64,000 nucleotides of DNA from Berkiella sp964496435 (GCA_964496435.1 CAZBZP010000012.1:39088-103087), one strand, 5' to 3'; counted from the first letter of the stretch, positions 44,937-53,582 are shown. A program made the numbers and translations. Notes: generated from the letters alone by a model not told the origin.

Positions 44937-45665
44937 ATGGAATTAACCTTCTTTGAAACTACCTATATTGGTTCAAGAATAAGCAATGAAGATTATTATA
45001 CGCATCTTGTCAATGAAAAATGGGCTTGTTTTGTCCTTGCTGATGGGTTGGGCGGACACGAAGGTGGAGAAATTGCGAGCGCCTTACTCTGTCAAAGTTT
45101 GATAGAGGCTGCACCAAAATTTGCCACACAAATAATGGAGAGTGCTATCACAGGAATGGAAGGCTTGTTTACACAAGCCTGGCATCAATTTAAAGAGACA
45201 ATCTATAGCAAATATGCAACGATGGATCCGCATACTACGATTGTTTTATTATGGTTAGACGAGAATCAAATGGTAACAGCACATGTGGGTGATTCACGTA
45301 TTTATCGTTTAGAAAAGAATGAAATTATATGGCGAACCCATGATCACACACATGTGCAAACCTTGGTTGATCAAGGTATGATCACAGAAGAAGAAGCATT
45401 AGGCCACCCTTTACAATACAGATTATTGCGCTCTGTTAATGCCAATGAAACACCTGAGATTGATATCTCGGTCGATAGACCCTTAATAAAAGGCGAAACC
45501 ATGTTGCTCTGTAGCGATGGTTTTTGGAATACGCTTAGTCAAGCTGAAATTTTACAATTGGCAAAGACAGATAATCTTGAGAAAACAGCTAAAGAGCTTA
45601 GTGAAAATATTTTAGATAAGCATCCCTTAGATGCAGACAATATAACCATTCAATTGATTAGATAA
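44937..45665 (+). CDS. PP2C-type Ser/Thr protein phosphatase
   Basis: A 242-aa PPM/PP2C phosphatase with metal-binding motifs NEDYY, ADGLGGHEGGE, HVGDSRIYRL and CSDGFW in order. AGGGAGC precedes the ATG at 44937, 13 nt after the ligase fusion. Family members reverse Ser/Thr phosphorylation by Hanks-type kinases; no kinase is visible in the window. Coupling with the lipid enzyme suggests related control, but that is inference. Confidence 0.92.
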   Translation: MELTFFETTYIGSRISNEDYYTHLVNEKWACFVLADGLGGHEGGEIASALLCQSLIEAAPKFATQIMESAITGMEGLFTQAWHQFKETIYSKYATMDPHTTIVLLWLDENQMVTAHVGDSRIYRLEKNEIIWRTHDHTHVQTLVDQGMITEEEALGHPLQYRLLRSVNANETPEIDISVDRPLIKGETMLLCSDGFWNTLSQAEILQLAKTDNLEKTAKELSENILDKHPLDADNITIQLIR

Positions 45666-45689
45666 CCATATTAAACAAGGAGAGAATAT

Positions 45690-46292
45690 ATGGCACGCAC
45701 CGTTAGCATAAAAAAGGCTAAAAAATCCCCCCTAAAATCTAAAGCTAAATTGCTAAAAAAGACAGCAAAGAAAACGACTAAGAAACCTACTAAGAAACCG
45801 TTGAAAAAAGCAGTAAAGAAATCGAGCAAAAAGCTTAACTTTATTCCTAAAGGCTACAATGCCATCACACCTTATTTAATTGTACATAACGCCAATGAAG
45901 CCATTGAGTTTTATAAAAAAATATTCGGTGCAAAAGAAACAATGCGTATGCCACGGCCTGATGGAAAAGTAATGCATGCAGAACTAAAATTTAGCGATGC
46001 AAAGATTATGTTAGCTGATGAATGCCCAGAGATGGGTGCCAAGAGCCCCAATGCTTTTGGTGGAACAGCTGCAAGTATTAATTTGTATATCAAAGATGTT
46101 GATACAGTGGTCGAAAAGGCTGTTGGTGCTGGTGCAAAAATAATTAAAGAGGTTGAAACCATGTTTTATGGTGATAGATCAGGTTCTATCATCGATCCTT
46201 TCGGTCATAAATGGCATGTATCAACCCACGTTGAAGATGTCACCATGGCACAGATGAAAAAACGTGCAGCAAAGATGTTTGCGCAATCATAA
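45690..46292 (+). CDS. VOC/PhnB-like protein with H1-like lysine tail
   Basis: A 200-aa protein. Residues 1-48 are an almost pure Lys/Ala/Thr/Ser run with KKP and AKK repeats, like histone H1 tails. Residues 50-185 are a glyoxalase/VOC (PhnB-like) domain: ITPYLIVHNANEAIEFYKK, MLADECPE, DPFGHKWHV. PhnB-like proteins usually stand alone, so the tail is unusual and could bind nucleic acid or polyphosphate or act as a nuclear localisation signal. AAGGAGAG precedes the ATG, 24 nt after the phosphatase gene. Confidence 0.88.
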   Translation: MARTVSIKKAKKSPLKSKAKLLKKTAKKTTKKPTKKPLKKAVKKSSKKLNFIPKGYNAITPYLIVHNANEAIEFYKKIFGAKETMRMPRPDGKVMHAELKFSDAKIMLADECPEMGAKSPNAFGGTAASINLYIKDVDTVVEKAVGAGAKIIKEVETMFYGDRSGSIIDPFGHKWHVSTHVEDVTMAQMKKRAAKMFAQS

Positions 46293-46307
46293 TGTGATGC
46301 AAGGTGG

Positions 46308-46332
46308 GTGGTAACTATGTGTTAGTTACCAC
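46308..46332 (+). terminator. Terminator-like hairpin
   Basis: GTGGTAACTA (46308-46317) pairs perfectly with TAGTTACCAC (46323-46332). A weak T-rich stretch (TACTTTGTATTGTT) follows. It probably ends the unit from the ligase fusion to the VOC protein. Confidence 0.6.
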
Positions 46333-46410
46333 TACTTTGTATTGTTATATGACTTGAAGTAATTAACTGCCTCTATATAATAGTCCATCAACTAAATAAA
46401 GGGTTATTAT

Positions 46411-47625
46411 ATGTTAGCAGCACCTGTGGAATTCATTTCAAAAAAAATTATCCCCTTATCACGTCATTATTCCGTGGCACAGCTGAATAATATTTTGACT
46501 ATGGCTGATCATTATATGAAAGCCGATCAGCCCATGCTTTTTAAATTTTCACACGATGAGGATATTGCTGATTTTTTTAAAACAATGATTTTGCCTCAGC
46601 TGACAACGATATTAAGTTTGTCGGACTTGAAGAAATTGCTCGAAGCTATTCTTGCGGCAAGCCCTATTCAGTACGATTTGAATAATATGAATCATGTGTG
46701 GGCATATTTAATAAAAACCTGTTTTAAAAATTGTGATTTTATTTCATCAGATGTTAATGAAATGCTGCATTGGCGATTTTTTATTGATGACATCAAGCAA
46801 ATCTACACAGATTATTTGCCCTTGTTATTGGCAAAAAACCAGCAAGGTTCCCGTTATGATTTTTCAGGAATTGATAAAGAAAAAATTCAAAATACCTTTC
46901 TTCAATTTATGTGCAGGCTTTATCAATCAGGCAATATCCCTGCGGCCAGAGCGTTGCATCAACTACTTTATCAAGCAAGACGTGTAGGTCAAACACCCCA
47001 AAGTACCATGGGATTACTTGAATTAGGAACGTATATCGGGCCAAGTCTTCATTTTTCACTCTTAAGGAATCTTTTAGCTTCAGATGAAGTGAATAATGTT
47101 GTTCATAGTGAATGTGCATATTTTGCTAAAATTACGGGTTCGATGTTAGAGCATCCCTTCTTCAATTTGCCCTTTGAAGCGGCCGATTATCCAGGGCTGA
47201 TTGCTTCAGTCTTCACAAGGCAATTAACCGCTGATCAACATAAAGAAAAGATGAGAGCTATTTTTTGCTCGACGGAGGTTTTAAGTTTTGATGATCCTAT
47301 CAAAAAACTTGAAATTGAACTGCGCCAGATGAGCTTAAACCAAATACAAGATGTGCCTAAAGCAAGAAGAGACAGAAAGGAGAAGAGGACAAAAAAGGAT
47401 AACAGAGCAAAAACAGCTCAAAAGGATAATACAGAAAAAGAAACACGGCCTAAAAGTGTCACGATATCGCCCCTATCATCAGCCTATGTGCCTTCATTTG
47501 AGCATGAAAAGCGAGGAGGCCGCTTAACGCCAAGGCAACGTTTAACACCGCGTACGACAGGCGATGCCGAAGATTCGCTTATTCCACCGAGCGCTCAACA
47601 GGGGGCTGCTAGACCATGCAAGTAG
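46411..47625 (+). CDS. RhoGAP-like protein, effector candidate
   Basis: A 404-aa protein whose residues about 15-225 follow the RhoGAP layout: LFKFSHDEDIADFF (43-56) at the arginine-finger position (Lys in place of Arg), HVWAYLIKTCFKNCDF (95-110), and ALHQLLYQARRVGQTPQST with GLLELGTYIGPSLHF (181-215), like the helix ending in NLAxxFGPxL of RhoGAPs. Residues 300-404 are a basic, disordered tail. RhoGAP domains act on eukaryotic Rho GTPases, so host-directed action is likely. AAGGG precedes the ATG. The assignment is by eye. Confidence 0.7.
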   Translation: MLAAPVEFISKKIIPLSRHYSVAQLNNILTMADHYMKADQPMLFKFSHDEDIADFFKTMILPQLTTILSLSDLKKLLEAILAASPIQYDLNNMNHVWAYLIKTCFKNCDFISSDVNEMLHWRFFIDDIKQIYTDYLPLLLAKNQQGSRYDFSGIDKEKIQNTFLQFMCRLYQSGNIPAARALHQLLYQARRVGQTPQSTMGLLELGTYIGPSLHFSLLRNLLASDEVNNVVHSECAYFAKITGSMLEHPFFNLPFEAADYPGLIASVFTRQLTADQHKEKMRAIFCSTEVLSFDDPIKKLEIELRQMSLNQIQDVPKARRDRKEKRTKKDNRAKTAQKDNTEKETRPKSVTISPLSSAYVPSFEHEKRGGRLTPRQRLTPRTTGDAEDSLIPPSAQQGAARPCK

Positions 47626-47687
47626 TAGTTTTTTATGGCGCGTGGTATAAAGGCTCTCCTGAGAATCAATATATTTAGGTTTATGAC

Positions 47688-48050
47688 ATGTTTGCTTTCT
47701 TAGCTAATATTACCCTGAATCAAATTGCTTTTACGGCTACTGTGTTTGAAGCCCTAAAAAGCATTAAAAATGGATTTTTGGCTCTGCTCGACTCCTCAAT
47801 TGGGCATTATGAAAGACAACCCGCACATTTTCATCCGCAAGATTTGGATGAAAATGCACTCTCAGATCAAGAGCAGCATAGTGATGATAAAAGGGAAATG
47901 CTCCTGCAAGCTTCTAAAACTGGTTTGTGTCTGTTAACGGCATATAACTTGGCCCAAGGCAGGGCAACACAAATGGAAATGGCAGTGGGTGCTGCGTGCA
48001 TGCTTGATGCAGGCAAGGATCTACTAAAATTTGCTTACCGTAAGCTTTAA
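47688..48050 (+). CDS. Small orphan protein after the RhoGAP-like gene
   Basis: A 120-aa protein, not recognised. Helical, with a His/Asp/Glu-rich middle (about residues 40-75) and a weakly hydrophobic C-terminal third (CLLTAYNLAQGRATQMEMAV). It lies 62 nt downstream of the RhoGAP-like gene in the same direction. A hairpin overlaps its stop codon. Confidence 0.55.
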   Translation: MFAFLANITLNQIAFTATVFEALKSIKNGFLALLDSSIGHYERQPAHFHPQDLDENALSDQEQHSDDKREMLLQASKTGLCLLTAYNLAQGRATQMEMAVGAACMLDAGKDLLKFAYRKL

Positions 48051-48063
48051 TGCTTACAGTAAG
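48034..48063 (+). terminator. Bidirectional hairpin spanning two stop codons
   Basis: CTTACCGTAAGC... at 48034-48045 pairs with 48052-48063 (12 bp, one mismatch). It covers the ends of both convergent genes (47688 plus, 48054 minus). On the plus strand it is followed by CACCTTTTGA. Likely a shared 3'-end hairpin. Confidence 0.6.
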
Positions 48064-49193
48064 CACCTTTTGACTTGTTCACAAATATAAGCCAACTGTT
48101 CATCAGCAAGATAAGGGTGCATTGGTAAACTGAGCACTTTACTGCTGGCAACTTCAGTATTTTTCAATTGCTCACTAGCCCGAGGGTAATGCTGATAAGC
48201 AGGCTGCAAATGAAGAGGCTTGCGATAATATACATTGGTTGGGACGCCTACGCTTTGCAAGCTCTGCATTAAGTTTTCTCTTAATTCAGGATGGCAAGCA
48301 ATTGTATATAAGCCCCAAGCATGGGTTTTGCCTTTTGGTGTCAGGGGTACCTGAACAACTTCTCTTAATTCATTATTATAAAAATCAGCTATTTCTTGTC
48401 GACGCTTTAGTTCCCCAGGAAATATAGCTAATTTTTCTAGCAACACAGCTGCTTGAATGGTATCAAGGCGGCTGTTCATGCCGATATGAATATGATCATA
48501 ACGATGTACACCACAACCATGATTACGCAGTGAGCGAAGGGTTGCGCTTAAAGTTTTGTCATTGCTAAATATAGCGCCGCCATCACCGTAACATGCCAGT
48601 GGTTTTGAAGGGAAAAAGCTGGTTGTTGTGGCTAAGGCTAAATTGCCCACGCGCTTATCATTAATAGCGCCACCAAAACTTTGAGCCGCATCACCAATTA
48701 CCCATAAACCGTGATGAGATGCTATATCATGCAATTGTGCATAATCAGCAGGTAAGCCAAACAAGTCGACAGCAATAATACCTTTAGGCGTGAGTTTTTT
48801 ATCTAAGGTGCTGATGGCTTGTTCTAAACTTTTAGGATCCATATTAAATGTATGCGGGCATACATCAATAAAAACAGGCGTAGCATGTGATTGCGCAATC
48901 ACTTCAGCGGTTGAAGCAAATGTAAAGCTTGGAACAAAGACGGCGTCGTTAGGACCAACGTTATATGCCATTAAGAGCAACTTGAGCGCATCTGTGCCAT
49001 TACTGCAGGTAATCGCATCCTCTGCTTGGGTATAAGCAATGAGTTGTTCTTCTAGCTTCTGCACTTCAGCGCCAAAAATATAACCACCATGGGCTAATAC
49101 TTTTTCTATTGCTTGGGGGATTTTTTCCCCAATCAAATGGCGTTGCGCTTGTAAGTCTATGAATTCTATTTTATTTATTTTTTCTTTTAACAT
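48054..49193 (-). CDS. DegT/DnrJ/EryC1/StrS sugar aminotransferase
   Basis: A 379-aa PLP-dependent aminotransferase. EFIDLQAQRHLI at the start, SNGTDALKLLL for cofactor phosphate, GDAAQSFGG, and the PLP lysine K197 in SFFPSKPLACYGDGG are all family hallmarks. Such enzymes aminate nucleotide-linked keto-sugars for O-antigen or other glycans. It is next to a Gfo/Idh dehydrogenase, so the two probably act in sequence, like the WbpB/WbpE pair that makes 3-amino sugars. Confidence 0.93.
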   Translation of the reverse strand: MLKEKINKIEFIDLQAQRHLIGEKIPQAIEKVLAHGGYIFGAEVQKLEEQLIAYTQAEDAITCSNGTDALKLLLMAYNVGPNDAVFVPSFTFASTAEVIAQSHATPVFIDVCPHTFNMDPKSLEQAISTLDKKLTPKGIIAVDLFGLPADYAQLHDIASHHGLWVIGDAAQSFGGAINDKRVGNLALATTTSFFPSKPLACYGDGGAIFSNDKTLSATLRSLRNHGCGVHRYDHIHIGMNSRLDTIQAAVLLEKLAIFPGELKRRQEIADFYNNELREVVQVPLTPKGKTHAWGLYTIACHPELRENLMQSLQSVGVPTNVYYRKPLHLQPAYQHYPRASEQLKNTEVASSKVLSLPMHPYLADEQLAYICEQVKRCLL

Positions 49194-49277
49194 GGTCTAT
49201 TTGCAACGTTGGATTATTGAGCAAAATAATAAACTAGCGATAGCAATTTTCCTAATATTTTTATCCATTTCAAAAAC

Positions 49278-50339
49278 TTATAGGGCTTCTTCTAATTTAA
49301 CCCTGTCCAGATACTTGTCTGCTTCCTTGCTAAGCTCAAGGGGAAGCGATACCGGCATTTCAGTTTTCATAGAATGCGTAGCGGCATCAAGCACCGTCAT
49401 CACATTAAGAGCTTCTTGAGCACCGGTGATGGGCGTGTTGTTTTTTTGAATACAATCTAGAAAGTGAGAGCATTCCTCAAGCAAAGGCTCGGCAGGGTCG
49501 ATGGGGATATTTTCCAGGTGCTGCGCAAATGGTTGAGGCAAGCCATCTTGCCAGAGCTCTGGATAGCGACACAGACGTAATTTACTTTCCCAGGGTTGGC
49601 TGTCTTCAAAGATGATAATGGCTTTTGAGCCAACAACAATCATCTTTTGTTCTTTGTAGGGGTATAGCCAAGAAGCAAAAATATGGGCCTTGACGTTAGC
49701 AGGGAAGTGAAGCTGAATGCTAACAGTGTCAGATTGGGTATGTTTGAAATGATTTGCATTCATAGCCATGACAGATTTAGGGAGCGTTTCTACTAAGGAT
49801 AAGATCATGGAAACGTCATGGGGAACAAAATCCATTAGAACACTGTTTTCATTGGGAAATTTGCCAAAATTAAAGCGATTGCTATGGATATATTGCAATT
49901 CGCCTAAAAATCCTTCCCTCTTAAGCTGCTTTATATGGTTAAAGGCGCGATGATATTGCAATAAATGCCCCACCATTAAGATGCGTTGGTGGCTTTTGGC
50001 AAGTTGATGCAAAGAAACCGCTTGAGAAAGATGTTCAGCAAAGGGTTTTTCAATATAGATATGCTTATTAGCTTTAAGGCAAGCCACCCCAATTTCAAAG
50101 TGCGTTCTAGAGGGGGTTGCAATTACGACAGCATCTATTTCAGTATCTTCAAGGATTTGAGCCAGTGTTAAAGCAGGTACTTGGAATTGCTCAGAAAATT
50201 GTGCAGCTTTAGCAGCTTGGGCATCACAAATCCCAACAAGTACATCAAGGCTATGTAGTACACGAATGAGGTTTTTACCCCAGTTCCCACAGCCGATAAC
50301 TGCCACGCGAAGGCCACTATAAGTTCGTATAACTGACAA
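49278..50339 (-). CDS. Gfo/Idh/MocA-family sugar dehydrogenase
   Basis: A 353-aa oxidoreductase with the NAD-binding GCGNWGKNLIRVLHSL and the signature EKPFAEHLSQA. The Lys of EKP is the conserved catalytic residue. It likely oxidises a UDP-sugar before transamination by the neighbour. The start is a TTG at 50339, decided by a strong AAGGAG 6 nt upstream. An 84-nt gap separates it from the aminotransferase. Confidence 0.91.
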   Translation of the reverse strand: MSVIRTYSGLRVAVIGCGNWGKNLIRVLHSLDVLVGICDAQAAKAAQFSEQFQVPALTLAQILEDTEIDAVVIATPSRTHFEIGVACLKANKHIYIEKPFAEHLSQAVSLHQLAKSHQRILMVGHLLQYHRAFNHIKQLKREGFLGELQYIHSNRFNFGKFPNENSVLMDFVPHDVSMILSLVETLPKSVMAMNANHFKHTQSDTVSIQLHFPANVKAHIFASWLYPYKEQKMIVVGSKAIIIFEDSQPWESKLRLCRYPELWQDGLPQPFAQHLENIPIDPAEPLLEECSHFLDCIQKNNTPITGAQEALNVMTVLDAATHSMKTEMPVSLPLELSKEADKYLDRVKLEEAL

Positions 50340-50537
50340 AATCTCTCCTTGAGATAACCTTAGATGAAACCTTTAATTATCTCACAAATATCTAATTTTG
50401 TTACATCATCTAAAGAAATAGTGAGAAAAATCAGTATAAGTAATGCGAATAGCTACATCTTGTTTTGATGGAATAAATTGAACTCCAGGATAAAAGAAGA
50501 TAGCATCCCATCTCTTTTGGCTTAACTGACATTTTGA

Positions 50538-51278
50538 ATGCGCCATTTTCGCTCCTTAATATCAATTTTTGCGCTACTGCTGATTTTTTCTGCAAATAGT
50601 TTATGCGCCACGCCTGCCAATTTTGAACAAGCGAAAAAGCTTGCACGAACAGTTTGGAATGATCATCGGGAAACTTTCTATTGTGGCTGTGCCTATGACA
50701 AGCATGGTGTAATTGATTTCAATAGCTGCTCATATAAATCAAGAGATGAGCGCCATGATAGAGTCATAAGTTGGGAACATGTGGTACCGGTTTCGTGGTA
50801 TGGGCGCCAATTAGATTGCTGGAATAAGCCACTGTGCGTATCAAAAAAGGGCAAAAAATTTAAAGGCCGAAAATGCTGTAAAAAGATCTCACCTGTATTT
50901 AGAAGGATGGAGGCTGATTTACATAACCTCGTTCCTGTTATCAGAGAGGTAAATGCGAAAAGAGAAAATTTCCGCTTTGCCGAAATGCCTTTAGATAAAT
51001 CTAAAGAAAAGTATTACTTTAGCGGCTGCCCTATTATTATTGATGAGCGCTATCGTCTTTTTGAGCCACCTGAAGATAAAAAGGGGATGGTGGCGCGAAT
51101 TAGTCTATATATGGCTAATGAATATGGTATAGACTTGGGGGAAAGGCAGTTCATACTGCTAACTGATTGGAATAACAGATATCCAGTGAGTCCCTGGGAA
51201 AAGAAGTGGAACCATAAAATAACCACTATCACTGGCACATCCAACTATTATATTGATCCTAAAGGAAAGCATGAATGA
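50538..51278 (+). CDS. endA: Endonuclease I (EndA/Dns), secreted DNase
   Basis: A 246-aa protein with a signal peptide (residues 1-24) and the His-Me-finger nuclease block WEHVVPVSW, followed by ADLHNLVPVIREVNAKR. Family enzymes are periplasmic or secreted DNases whose many cysteines form disulfides; here Cys pairs such as YCGC and KCC are seen. It may feed on or clear DNA outside the cell. The end overlaps rimK by 4 nt (ATGA). Confidence 0.93.
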   Translation: MRHFRSLISIFALLLIFSANSLCATPANFEQAKKLARTVWNDHRETFYCGCAYDKHGVIDFNSCSYKSRDERHDRVISWEHVVPVSWYGRQLDCWNKPLCVSKKGKKFKGRKCCKKISPVFRRMEADLHNLVPVIREVNAKRENFRFAEMPLDKSKEKYYFSGCPIIIDERYRLFEPPEDKKGMVARISLYMANEYGIDLGERQFILLTDWNNRYPVSPWEKKWNHKITTITGTSNYYIDPKGKHE

Positions 51279-52177
51279 GAATTGGTATCCTATCTCGTGA
51301 TCCGCGTTTATATTCTACGAGAAGATTAGTAGAGGCCGCAGAGCAACGTGGGCATGAAGTATCGGTTATTGATGTACTCAAATGCTATATGAATATCACC
51401 GCGAATCAGCCCTCTGTGCATTATCGTAAACAAATTTTGAGTTTCGATGCCATTATTCCGCGCATTGGTTCTTCCGTAACAGCTTATGGGACTGCAGTCC
51501 TTCGACAATTCGAGGTAAGCGGCGTCTATTCAATCAATGAATCTATAGCGATATCTCGTTCCAGAGATAAATTGCGTGCCCATCAGTTGCTTGCCCGTAA
51601 AGGGGTTGGTATGCCCATCACGGGTTATGCCCATTCAGCAGATGCAACTGATGAATTAATAGAATTTGTGGGCGGGGCGCCCTTAATTGTCAAATTGATG
51701 GAAAGTACGCACGGTAGAGGCGTGGTTTTAGCAGAAACACCTAAAGCAGCCGAAGGCGTCATTAATGCATTTCGTGGCTTAAATGCAAACTTTTTGGTCC
51801 AAGAATACATCAGGGAATCCAATGGCTCTGATATTCGTTGTTTTGTTGTCGGTGATAGGGTTGTTGCAGCGATGCAGCGAACGGCAAAAGAAGGCGATTT
51901 CCGCTCTAATTTGCACCGAGGTGGTACTGCTGCCAAGATAAAGTTGTTGCCAGAAGAACGCACTTTGGCTCAAAAGGCAGCAAAAGTAATGGGTTTAAGT
52001 GTTGCTGGTGTCGACTTAATTCGTTCAGCACACGGTCCTCTTGTCTTAGAAGTCAATTCATCCCCAGGTTTGCAGGGCATTGAGCGCGTCACAGGAAAAG
52101 ATGTGGCCGATCTGATTATTGAGCATGTAGAGAAACAGGCTCCCAAAGGGCCTGCTAAACCCAAAGGCCAAGGCTAG
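51275..52177 (+). CDS. rimK: Ribosomal protein S6 glutamate ligase RimK
   Basis: A 300-aa ATP-grasp ligase of normal RimK length. SRDPRLYSTRRLVEAAEQRGH at the start, STHGRGVVLAE, VQEYIRESNGSDIRCFVVGD, and EVNSSPGLQGIE in the ATP-grasp core. RimK adds glutamates to the C-terminus of ribosomal protein S6. It is translationally coupled to endA. The last 20 residues (Pro/Lys-rich) are a local extension. Confidence 0.94.
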   Translation: MRIGILSRDPRLYSTRRLVEAAEQRGHEVSVIDVLKCYMNITANQPSVHYRKQILSFDAIIPRIGSSVTAYGTAVLRQFEVSGVYSINESIAISRSRDKLRAHQLLARKGVGMPITGYAHSADATDELIEFVGGAPLIVKLMESTHGRGVVLAETPKAAEGVINAFRGLNANFLVQEYIRESNGSDIRCFVVGDRVVAAMQRTAKEGDFRSNLHRGGTAAKIKLLPEERTLAQKAAKVMGLSVAGVDLIRSAHGPLVLEVNSSPGLQGIERVTGKDVADLIIEHVEKQAPKGPAKPKGQG

Positions 52178-52179
52178 CA

Positions 52180-52275
52180 TTTCCCTTTTATTTTATGCCG
52201 CATTGGCACTCATGAACCCCAGTCATGTACTCACACTCCTGGGGATTCATTCATTTGCCGCTGCAAGCTGAACGG
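52180..52275 (+). repeat. Palindromic repeat family, degenerate copy 3
   Basis: CCCCAG (52217-52222) pairs with CTGGGG (52239-52244), but most of the loop and the inner arm seen in other copies are deleted, shortening the core from 34 to 28 nt. Flanking sequence keeps weak similarity (ATGCCGC and TGCCGC). It lies between rimK and the HU gene. Confidence 0.7.
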
Positions 52276-52430
52276 TGTAATTTAAATTTGGATGCTTTCT
52301 AACATTAATAAATTCACCATTAATTATGCAAAATTGTCTGCTTTTCACTTTATTTGAGAGATTAACCATTTCTTATTCGAAATTATTGTGGTAATTTCGT
52401 TCCAGTTTTACAACCTGGAGGAAAATGAGA

Positions 52431-52892
52431 ATGGCTCTCAAGAAAAAAGCTGCTGCTAAACGTAAAGTTAAAACTGTTCGTAAAGTGAAAACAGCGGCTA
52501 AAAAGACATCAAGCAGTCGTCTTGCTTCTTTGAAAAAGGTAGCTGCTAAAGGTTCAATCAGCTTACCTTCTTCACCAATTACTGCTAAACAAACCAAAGC
52601 CCAAATTTTTGCTGAATTAGCAGAAATCACAGGTCTTGCTAAAAATGATGTCAGAAATATATTTTCTGCCTTGAAAAATGTTGTTGAAAGATCCATCAAA
52701 GGCAAAGGCTATGGTGAATTTGTAATCCCTGAATTAGGGGTTAAAGTACGTCGCATCCATAAAGCTGCTACCAAAGCACGTATGGGCCGTAATCCTTTCA
52801 CCGGCGAAGAAATCAAAATTGCAGCAAAACCTGCTCGCAAATCAGTTAAAGCAACTGCAATGAAAGCATTAAAAGAACTTGCTACTGCTTAA
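52431..52892 (+). CDS. HU/IHF-family protein with H1-like N-terminal tail
   Basis: A 153-aa protein. Residues 1-45 are a Lys/Ala/Arg/Val-rich tail (KKKAAAKRKVKTVRKVKTAA). Residues about 58-135 are an HU-type domain (TKAQIFAELAEITGLAKNDV; RMGRNPFTGEEIKIAAKPA, with the DNA-intercalating loop). A second basic stretch ends the protein. GGAGG at 52417-52421 lies 9 nt before this ATG and only 3 nt before another at 52425, so 52431 is chosen. It is a nucleoid protein with extra DNA-compacting potential. Confidence 0.93.
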   Translation: MALKKKAAAKRKVKTVRKVKTAAKKTSSSRLASLKKVAAKGSISLPSSPITAKQTKAQIFAELAEITGLAKNDVRNIFSALKNVVERSIKGKGYGEFVIPELGVKVRRIHKAATKARMGRNPFTGEEIKIAAKPARKSVKATAMKALKELATA

Positions 52893-52903
52893 ATTGGTCT
52901 TAT

Positions 52904-52924
52904 CCCGCAGGTGTTACCTGCGGG
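52904..52924 (+). terminator. Hairpin after HU gene
   Basis: CCCGCAGGT pairs perfectly with ACCTGCGGG around a 3-nt loop, 11 nt after the HU stop codon. No T-run follows. Likely the 3' end of the HU transcript. Confidence 0.6.
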
Positions 52925-53030
52925 GTACCTGTCTGAATATCCATACACTAGCCATCGTTCCAACATATATAAAAATTCAAAATTGTACGATACTTAAGAG
53001 GCATCCGTTCCTAACCTGATAAGGGGACTC

Positions 53031-53570
53031 ATGTCTAACTACTTTCTTAACAAACTGCTGCTTATTTCGCGCTCGATTGTGCTTTTGCCAGTGATCTTTG
53101 GCATCATCAGTGCCGTTATCCTTTTTATTGTTTCCTCTATAGACATGTTATACATGATTGGCCATGTTTTAATGGCTGCTAAAAACATGCATTACCCAGA
53201 ATCGCTGCATGTTGATGTTGTCAGCGAAATCATCGGTGCTGTGGATCTATACTTGATAGCTATCGTCATTCTTATCTTTAGTTTTGGTGTATATGAACTT
53301 TTTATCTCGAAGATGACGCCTCCTGAAGAAATTAAATTTAAATTACCACCCATATTAGAAATAACTTCATTAGATGAGCTAAAAGATAAGCTCGCTAAAG
53401 TTATCGTCATGGTTTTATTGGTTAGTTTCTTTAAAAAGGTACTGTACATAAAATATGATGGTGCTTTAGAAATGATGTATTTTGCATTGTCCATCTCTGC
53501 CTTATCGGTGGGGGTATATTTATTACATAAAGATGCTTTCCATAAAAAGAAAGCCATAAAAAAACCATAA
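53031..53570 (+). CDS. UPF0114 family membrane protein (YqhA-like)
   Basis: A 179-aa protein with three or four membrane helices and the YqhA-like stretches VSEIIGAVDLYLIAIVILIFSFGVYELF and LDELKDKLAKVIVMVLLVSFF. Family role is unknown, perhaps a channel or regulator. AGGGG lies 5 nt before the ATG. It is followed 12 nt later by the rhomboid gene, suggesting an operon. Confidence 0.87.
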   Translation: MSNYFLNKLLLISRSIVLLPVIFGIISAVILFIVSSIDMLYMIGHVLMAAKNMHYPESLHVDVVSEIIGAVDLYLIAIVILIFSFGVYELFISKMTPPEEIKFKLPPILEITSLDELKDKLAKVIVMVLLVSFFKKVLYIKYDGALEMMYFALSISALSVGVYLLHKDAFHKKKAIKKP

Positions 53571-53582
53571 GAATCTAGATTT

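Noticed and set aside
50431..50646. 71-codon minus-strand ORF upstream of endA
   Set aside because: It lies antisense to the endA signal peptide and its upstream region and has an unconvincing residue mix.
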